Positions 1 to 4,324 of a stretch of DNA of 6,680 bases are shown here, piece by piece. Both the position numbers and the translations under genes were made by a program. Numbering within the stretch: the first letter of the stretch is position 1; each line of letters begins with the position of its first letter. The notes below the pieces were generated by a model. The model had not been told where the DNA came from. It saw only the letters and a list, made by a program, of their open reading frames with translations, and searched no databases. This DNA is from Candidatus Rokuibacteriota bacterium (lineage in GTDB: Bacteria > Methylomirabilota > Methylomirabilia > Rokubacteriales > CSP1-6): contig QHRS01000131.1 of the NCBI GenBank assembly GCA_003221435.1, forward strand, positions 1 through 6,680. Reading direction: 5' to 3'.

Positions 1-525
1 GCCCGGCGCGCCCGCGGCGGCGTCGGCACGATCGTGACCGAAGCGCTGCACGTCCACCCCGCGTCGAACATCGGCTACAACAGCCTGCAGGCGCATTCGG
101 ACGCGCACGTACCGGGGCTCGCGCGCCTGGCCCGGGCGATCAAGGACGGCGGCGCGGCGGCCATCGCCCAGATCGTCCACGTCGGCCGCCAGTGGAATAG
201 CCTGAATTCCCGGCAGGCGCCCGTGAGCCCATCGCCGATCTCGAGCTTGCCCGTGTTCCTCGAGCATCCGCACGAGCTGACGGCGGAGGAGATCGCGCAG
301 ATCGTGGACGCGTTCGGCGCCGCGGCCCGCCGGGTGCGCGAGGCCGGCTTCGACGGCGTCGAGATCCACGGCGCGCACGGCTTCCTGATCCAGCAGTTCG
401 TCTCCGGCTGGTCGAACAAGCGACGCGACGAGTACGGCGGCAGCCTCGACAACCGCCTGCGCTTCGCCCTCGAGGTCATGGCGGCGGTTCGGCGGAACGC
501 AGGCGACGACTTCGTGGTCGGGCTG

Positions 526-540
526 AGGAAGGCGTGCCCG
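526..540 (+). other. Frameshift junction 1 in flavoprotein gene (probable short deletion)
   Basis: Frame 1 reads DDFVVGLR, then runs out of frame to a TGA at 547. Frame 3 resumes from the GTG at 534 as VPGGLTLDRTLEI, which is the expected continuation. In this family about six residues, typically containing GDE, lie between the arginine and the PGG motif. Here only five bases (529-533) do. A loss of about 13 bases would explain both the missing residues and the frame change. The size is inferred from remembered family motifs. Confidence 0.7.
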
Positions 541-1424
541 GCGGGCTGACGCTCGACCGGACGCTCGAGATCATCCCGCTGCTCGAGCGCACCGGGCGTC
601 TCGACTACTTCCTGATCAGCATGGGCGGCTTCGGCAACATCGAGTTCATCCATCCCACCACGCACTACGGGCTGAGCCCGTTTGTCCACTGCGCGGCGGC
701 GGTGAAGAAGGTCTCGAAGCTCCCGGTCATCGCGGTGGGCAAGATCAAGTTCGCGCTCGAGGAGGTGCTACGGGAGGGGAAGGCCGATCTCGTCGCGATG
801 GCGCGGCCGCTCATCTGCGATCCGGACCTGCCGGTGAAGATCATGGAGGAGCGGCAGGAAGAGATCCGCTCGTGTCTGTCGTGCAACGAATGCCACGGGC
901 GGGTCTGGTTCAACCACCGGATCGGGTGCGCGTTCAACCCGGAGGCGGGGAACGAGATCGACGGCGAGGTGACACGCGCGGCGGCGCGCAAGCGCGTGGT
1001 GGTCGTCGGCGGCGGCCCGGCCGGCTGCGAGGCGGCGCGCGTCGCGGCCCTGCGCGGTCACGAGGTGATCCTGCTCGAGCGCAGCTCGAGCCTGGGCGGC
1101 CGCATTAACATCGCGGCGGCCCTTCCCGACCGGGACGACTACTTTGCCGTCCCGCTGTTCTTCACCGTCCAGCTCGACACGCTCGGAGTCGACGTCCGGC
1201 TGAAGACCGAGGCGACCGCCGAGACCGTCCTCGCGCTCGAGCCGGACGCGGTCGTCGTGGCGACGGGGACCCGCCCGTGGCTGCCCGACATCCCGGGCGC
1301 GGCCAGCGCCTCGGTGTGGCAGATGGAGCAGGTCATCACGCAGACGCCCGAGCTGGGACGAAGAGCCGTTGTCCTCGATTACGACCACCACGTCGCCCCG
1401 ATGGCCACGGCGGATCTGCTCGCG

Positions 1425-1440
1425 ACCCGGGGCAGCGGAG
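1425..1440 (+). other. Frameshift junction 2 in flavoprotein gene, at a GGGG run
   Basis: Frame 3 encodes VVLDYDHHVAPMATADLLATR up to about 1430. The expected continuation, (A)AEVEI followed by TQNVYY, is found only in frame 1 from about 1432. One extra base within CCCGGGG (1426-1432), or a two-base loss, gives this change. A homopolymer next to the junction makes a one-base sequencing or polishing error plausible, but a true mutation is equally compatible. Confidence 0.75.
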
Positions 1441-1765
1441 GTGGAGATCAACACGCAGAACGTGTATTACCGGCGCATGGCCGAGCACGGTGTCCGGATC
1501 CGGACGAACATGGTGGCCGTCGGCATCAAGGAGCGCCGGGTGCTCCTGGAGAACCGCTTCTCCGGCGAGCGCGCCGAGCTGACCGACGTGGACGCGGTGG
1601 TGGTCTGCTCCCCGGGCGCCGCCGAGGCCGGGCTGGCCGCGGCGCTGCGCTCGCGCGTGAAGGAGCTGGCCGTCGTGGGCGACGCCTATGCCCCGCGCCG
1701 GCTGCTGGCCGGCATCTACGACGCCTACAAGGCCGCGCGGGCGCTCTGACCGGCTCTGTTCCCGC

Positions 1766-1794
1766 TTGACCTCGTCGCGCGGCGAGTCTAAGAT
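1766..1794 (+). promoter_or_regulatory. Sigma70-type promoter for the CBS-domain gene
   Basis: TTGACC (1766-1771) and TAAGAT (1789-1794) are separated by exactly 17 bases. This is close to the bacterial housekeeping consensus and stands out in such GC-rich DNA. Transcription would start near 1801, giving a leader of about 65 bases before the ATG at 1866. It sits 16 bases after the stop of the upstream flavoprotein gene, so the CBS gene need not depend on read-through. The spacer contains the imperfect inverted repeat GACCTCG/CGAGTC (1768-1788), which could be an operator, though this is weak. Confidence 0.6.
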
Positions 1795-1852
1795 TCCGCC
1801 ACCGATAGTTGCCTTTCCCGACCCCGACTGAGAGCAGACTCGACAGCTTCGC

Positions 1853-1858
1853 GGGAGG
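1853..1858 (+). promoter_or_regulatory. Ribosome binding site of the CBS-domain gene
   Basis: GGGAGG lies 7 bases before ATG 1866 and decides that start over the in-frame TTG at 1809, which has no comparable purine-rich sequence ahead of it. Confidence 0.75.
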
Positions 1859-1865
1859 TGCAGCG

Positions 1866-2297
1866 ATGAAGCTCGGCGACATTCTCCGGGTCAAGGGAAC
1901 CCAGGTGTACACCGTTCGCCCCGACCAGACCGTCCAGGACGCGGTGGCGATTCTGATGGAGCACCGCGTCGGAGGGCTGCTGGTGCAGGACGCGCAAGGC
2001 AACGCGATCGGCATCATCACCGAGCGCGACGTGCTGCGGGAATGCCTTTACCGGAGCGACCGGCTTGCGCAGATCCCGGTGCGGGAGGCGATGACGAAGG
2101 ACCTGATCATCGGCCTGCCTCACGACGAGCTCGGCTACACCATGGGCGTCATGACCAAGAACCGGGTCAGGCACCTGCCGGTCATGGACGGTGGCAAGGT
2201 CGTGGGAATGATCTCGATCGGGGACGTGGTCAAGGCGACCCTGGACGAGACCGAGTACGAGAACCGCTACCTCAAGGAGTACATCCAGGGGCGCTGA
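1866..2297 (+). CDS. Small CBS-domain-pair protein
   Basis: This 143-residue cytoplasmic protein consists almost entirely of two CBS domains (about residues 8-60 and 73-127). Such pairs usually bind adenine nucleotides or S-adenosylmethionine and act as energy-sensing regulators, often of a partner protein. The typical ligand motif, glycine-hydrophobic pair-T/S-x-x-D, is present in both halves: GIITERD (T52, D55) and GMISIGD (S117, D120). The RHLPV segment before the second motif is also typical. I chose ATG 1866 because GGGAGG (1853-1858) lies 7 bases upstream and the CBS fold begins at once. A TTG at 1809 in the same frame would add 19 non-conserved residues and lies only about 8 bases from the predicted transcript start. 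The short C-terminal tail ETEYENRYLKEYIQGR is charged and probably helical. The regulated partner cannot be deduced here. Confidence 0.93.
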   Translation: MKLGDILRVKGTQVYTVRPDQTVQDAVAILMEHRVGGLLVQDAQGNAIGIITERDVLRECLYRSDRLAQIPVREAMTKDLIIGLPHDELGYTMGVMTKNRVRHLPVMDGGKVVGMISIGDVVKATLDETEYENRYLKEYIQGR

Positions 2298-2332
2298 GCC
2301 CGTCCTCCCCGAGCTTCCGCCAGCGCATCGTT

Positions 2333-2359
2333 GCGGCCGATGGCCAGCGCCTCGGCCGC
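2333..2359. terminator. Inverted repeat in the convergent gap (possible two-way terminator)
   Basis: GCGGCCGA (2333-2340) and TCGGCCGC (2352-2359) form a perfect 8-bp stem around an 11-base loop, in the 104-bp gap between the stops of the converging CBS and hydrolase genes. The position suits a shared transcription terminator. Neither side has a T-run, so it is not a textbook intrinsic terminator, and chance palindromes are common at this GC content. Nothing else, such as a small gene, is convincing in 2298-2401. Confidence 0.35.
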
Positions 2360-2401
2360 TCGCGAGTGGGTTCCACCCGTACGGCGCCAGCGTCTGGAGG
2401 G

Positions 2402-3241
2402 TCAGGGCGTTCTGGCGGTCCGCGGCCGTCGGCGCGACGCGGAGAGGAACTTCTGCACAGCGGCGTTGAAGGCCGCGGGCGCTTCGAGATTCGTCAGATG
2501 CCCGACGCCGCGGAGCACCACAGGCGTGGCGCCGGGGATCGTCTCGGCCATGAACCGGTGGACCTTCACGCACGGCTCGTCGTGCTCGCCCACGATGAGC
2601 AGGGTCGGCACCCGGAGCCGGCGCAGCTCGGGCTCGAGCGAGTAGATGCTCGGGCGTTTGGCGAGCACCTCGCGCGCCGTATGGGCGATGCCGCGGGCCC
2701 GGTGCGTCATCAGGCAGGAGCGGATGAAGCGCGCCGCGTGCGGCCCCTGGGCGACGTAGCGCGCGAAGAGGGGGTTTTCGAACTCCGCGTCGGCGAACGC
2801 CTCCATCCCTCGCTGCTCGAGGATCGTCGCGTACGCGTGGGCGTGTGCGGTCCACTCGGCGGTCCCGTCGGATCCCGCGCCGGTGTCCGCGATGATCAGG
2901 GCGCCGACCATCTGCGGGTACGCGAGCGCGAAATTGAGGGCGATGTTGCCGCCCATCGACAGCCCGCCGATCGCGGCGCGCGTGATCCCGAGATACGCCA
3001 GCAGGCCGTGCAGGTCCTCCACCGAGATCGGCTGCGAGTAGGCGGCGGCGTCCGGCGGCGCGTCGGACAGGCCGTGGCCCCGCACGTCATACGTGACGAC
3101 GCGGCGGCGCGCGGCGAACGCCCGCACCTGGGGATCCCAGATCCGCAGGCCGCAGGCGAATCCGTGCACGAGCACAAGTGGGCTCCCGCTGCCTTCGACC
3201 TCGTAGTACAGTGAGGTTCCGTTGACAGGCGCCAGCGGCAT
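2402..3241 (-). CDS. Alpha/beta-fold hydrolase (enol-lactonase/esterase-like)
   Basis: This 279-residue soluble hydrolase has no signal peptide. The oxyanion strand motif is HGF (residues 26-28) and the nucleophile elbow is GLSMGG with Ser95. The acid is probably Asp221 in GEHDEP, and the catalytic His248 lies in GVGHLTNLEAP. The pattern DVRGHGLSD (52-60) is typical of the group containing 3-oxoadipate enol-lactonases and haloperoxidase-like esterases. The true substrate cannot be told from the sequence, since this superfamily also includes C-C bond hydrolases and lipases. The cap region (about 125-205) looks complete. The C-terminus ends in a basic, probably disordered tail SRRRPRTARTP. It converges with the CBS gene and diverges from the propeller gene 41 bp away. 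Its ribosome binding site is weak: only a GGGG just upstream of the ATG (CAT at 3239-3241). That ATG is preferred because translation from it starts directly at the conserved first strand. Confidence 0.92.
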   Translation of the reverse strand: MPLAPVNGTSLYYEVEGSGSPLVLVHGFACGLRIWDPQVRAFAARRRVVTYDVRGHGLSDAPPDAAAYSQPISVEDLHGLLAYLGITRAAIGGLSMGGNIALNFALAYPQMVGALIIADTGAGSDGTAEWTAHAHAYATILEQRGMEAFADAEFENPLFARYVAQGPHAARFIRSCLMTHRARGIAHTAREVLAKRPSIYSLEPELRRLRVPTLLIVGEHDEPCVKVHRFMAETIPGATPVVLRGVGHLTNLEAPAAFNAAVQKFLSASRRRPRTARTP

Positions 3242-3271
3242 GGCGCCCCGATGGTAACGGGAACGAATCCC

Positions 3272-3277
3272 AGGAGG
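3272..3277 (+). promoter_or_regulatory. Ribosome binding site of the propeller gene
   Basis: A perfect AGGAGG stands 5 bases before ATG 3283. It is the only strong signal in the 41-bp divergent gap 3242-3282, which is too short to hold two separate promoters, so promoter elements must lie inside the neighbouring coding sequences. Confidence 0.8.
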
Positions 3278-3282
3278 GAAGA

Positions 3283-4209
3283 ATGAACTACCGGGTCGTG
3301 GGAGGCTGGGGCAAGCTGCCGGACGGCTGGCGCTATGTGGAGGCGGCCGGCGTCGCGGTCGACCGGAAGGACAACGCGTACGTCTTCAACCGCGGGGAGC
3401 ACCCGGTGATCGTGTTCGATCGCGAGGGCCGCTTCCTCCGCTCGTGGGGCGAGGGACAGGTGGCTCGCGCCCACGGCATCACGATCGGTCCGGACGACTC
3501 GGTCTGGCTGACCGACGACCTCCAGCACACGATCCGCCAGTTCACGCCGGACGGCAAGCTGCTGCTCACGATCGGCGATCCGGACAAGCCCGCCGAGCTG
3601 CAGGGCGGCAAACCCTTCAACCGGCCGACCCACGTCGCCCTGTGTCCGAAGACCGGCAACATCTACATATCGGACGGGTACGGCAACTCGCGCGTGCACA
3701 AGTACGATCCCAAGGGCCGGCATCTGTTTTCCTGGGGCGAGGGCGGCACCGATCCGGGCTGCTTCAACCTGCCGCACAACATCGCCACGGACGCCGAAGG
3801 CCTCGTCTATGTCGCCGACCGGGAGAATCACCGGATCCAGATCTTCGACGAGAGCGGCGGGTATCTGGCGCAGTGGAACAACCTGCACCGGCCGTGCGGG
3901 CTCTTCGCCGATCGCAAGCACGGCGGGACGTTCTACGTCGGCGAGGTTCCCACGAACCTCGCGGTCAACGCCGCCGTGCCCAACCTGGGCGCGCGCGTGA
4001 GCATCCTGTCGAGCAAGGGCACGCTGCTCGGACGGGTCGGCGGCCGGTTCTACGGCGAGAAGCCGGGCGAGTTCGTCGCGCCCCACGGCGTCGTGACCGA
4101 TTCGCGCGGCGACCTGTACGTCGCGGAGGTCGCGTATACGTTCAAGGGCAAGCACGAGAACCCGCCGCGGGAGATTCGCTCGCTCCAGAAGTTCGAGCTC
4201 GTCGCATAA
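3283..4209 (+). CDS. NHL-repeat beta-propeller, peptidyl-alpha-hydroxyglycine amidating lyase (PAL)-like
   Basis: This 308-residue protein is predicted to be a six-bladed propeller built from NHL-type repeats, for example GNIYISDGYGNSRVHKYD, GLVYVADRENHRIQIFD and GDLYVAEV. It closely resembles the lyase half of animal peptidylglycine alpha-amidating monooxygenase, which cleaves alpha-hydroxyglycine peptides into an amide and glyoxylate. The three blade histidines expected to hold zinc in PAL have matches at His64 (AHGI), His165 (PHNI) and His268 (PHGV). The catalytic tyrosine has a match at Tyr133 (DGYGNSR), and an arginine in the RGEH motif (Arg37) matches RGDH of the animal enzyme. These assignments come from remembered family motifs, not from an alignment. 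There is no signal peptide, so it is probably cytosolic. No copper hydroxylase partner lies in the window. Bacterial members may act on other substrates, so the lyase activity is only inferred. The start has a strong AGGAGG. Confidence 0.88.
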   Translation: MNYRVVGGWGKLPDGWRYVEAAGVAVDRKDNAYVFNRGEHPVIVFDREGRFLRSWGEGQVARAHGITIGPDDSVWLTDDLQHTIRQFTPDGKLLLTIGDPDKPAELQGGKPFNRPTHVALCPKTGNIYISDGYGNSRVHKYDPKGRHLFSWGEGGTDPGCFNLPHNIATDAEGLVYVADRENHRIQIFDESGGYLAQWNNLHRPCGLFADRKHGGTFYVGEVPTNLAVNAAVPNLGARVSILSSKGTLLGRVGGRFYGEKPGEFVAPHGVVTDSRGDLYVAEVAYTFKGKHENPPREIRSLQKFELVA

Positions 4210-4217
4210 ATTGCCGA

Positions 4218-4238
4218 AGGGGGCCTCGATGGCCCCCT
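4218..4238 (+). terminator. Hairpin 9 bases after the propeller gene stop
   Basis: AGGGGGCC (4218-4225) and GGCCCCCT (4231-4238) form a perfect 8-bp stem with the 5-base loop TCGAT, starting 9 bases after the TAA. The location and strength suit a transcription terminator or a 3'-end stabiliser. It is followed by C-rich sequence rather than T residues, so intrinsic termination is uncertain. Confidence 0.4.
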
Positions 4239-4267
4239 CCCCCTCCGAACCTTCCCCCAGGGGGATG

Positions 4268-4286
4268 GCGCCGGCAAAGCCGGCGC
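4268..4286. repeat. Perfect GC hairpin, REP-like palindrome
   Basis: GCGCCGGC (4268-4275), AAA, GCCGGCGC (4279-4286) form a perfect 8-bp stem closed by a three-base loop. It is preceded by CCCCCAGGGGG (4254-4264). Compact intergenic palindromes like this are often dispersed repeats in GC-rich genomes. Only one copy is visible in this window, so repeat status is a guess. Confidence 0.35.
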
Positions 4287-4310
4287 TCGAACAGTGTCGA
4301 CAGTTGCGAG

Positions 4311-4316
4311 AGGAGG
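4311..4316 (+). promoter_or_regulatory. Ribosome binding site of the aminopeptidase gene
   Basis: AGGAGG is spaced 8 bases from GTG 4325 and fixes that GTG as the start. Two upstream CCCTCC tracts (4235-4240 and 4241-4246) are complementary to the GGAGGG at 4312-4317 and could mask it. Confidence 0.8.
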
Positions 4317-4324
4317 GTAGTCTA

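Larger units (their letters stand above)
1..1749 (+). pseudogene. Frame-broken, 5'-truncated NADH:flavin oxidoreductase (OYE/TMADH/dienoyl-CoA reductase type)
   Basis: This is an FMN/4Fe-4S/FAD oxidoreductase of the trimethylamine dehydrogenase and 2,4-dienoyl-CoA reductase class. It begins upstream of the window, because frame 1 is open from base 1. The FMN-barrel motifs HVGRQW (178-195) and EIHGAHGF followed by YGGSLDNR are clear. The frame then shifts at about 529-534, and frame 3 carries the rest of the barrel (GKIKFALEEVL, ARPLICDPDLP). It also carries an iron-sulfur cluster motif C-x2-C-x2-C-x11-C (codons at 873, 882, 891, 927) and the FAD Rossmann motif GGGPAG (1008-1025). A second shift at about 1428-1432 returns to frame 1 for the C-terminal dinucleotide domain, ending GDAYAPRRLLAGIYDAYKAARAL with TGA at 1747. 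Outside the junctions the protein is well conserved, so inactivation is recent or the breaks are sequence errors. The family call is firm; substrate is unknown. Confidence 0.88.

Noticed and set aside
526..547. Programmed ribosomal frameshift in the flavoprotein gene
   Set aside because: There is no slippery heptamer or stimulatory structure, and conserved residues are missing at the junction, which programmed shifting would not explain.
2298..2401. In-frame open stretch beyond the hydrolase stop (AAEALAIGRNDALAEARG on the minus strand), suggesting a lost extension or gene remnant
   Set aside because: It lacks any recognisable motif, and the hydrolase is already full length. GC-rich sequence often stays open by chance.
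1788..2855. Long minus-strand open frame of 355 codons across the CBS gene and hydrolase
   Set aside because: It is rich in R, A and G, has no family motif, and overlaps two well-supported genes. Long antisense frames are expected in GC-rich coding DNA.
2042..3214. Plus-strand open frame of 390 codons antisense to the hydrolase
   Set aside because: Low-complexity composition with no recognisable domain; it is the complement of a hydrolase whose triad is intact.
3222..3227. Perfect TTGACA upstream of the propeller gene
   Set aside because: No -10-like hexamer lies 15-19 bases downstream; the spacing region is GCCCCG-rich.
2896..4155. Minus-strand open frame of 419 codons opposite the propeller gene
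   Set aside because: It is an antisense shadow of the NHL repeats, and its distal part is an out-of-frame reading of the hydrolase gene.
4295..4302. TGTCGACA palindrome upstream of the aminopeptidase as an operator
   Set aside because: An 8-bp palindrome with no extended symmetry, and no recognisable promoter around it.
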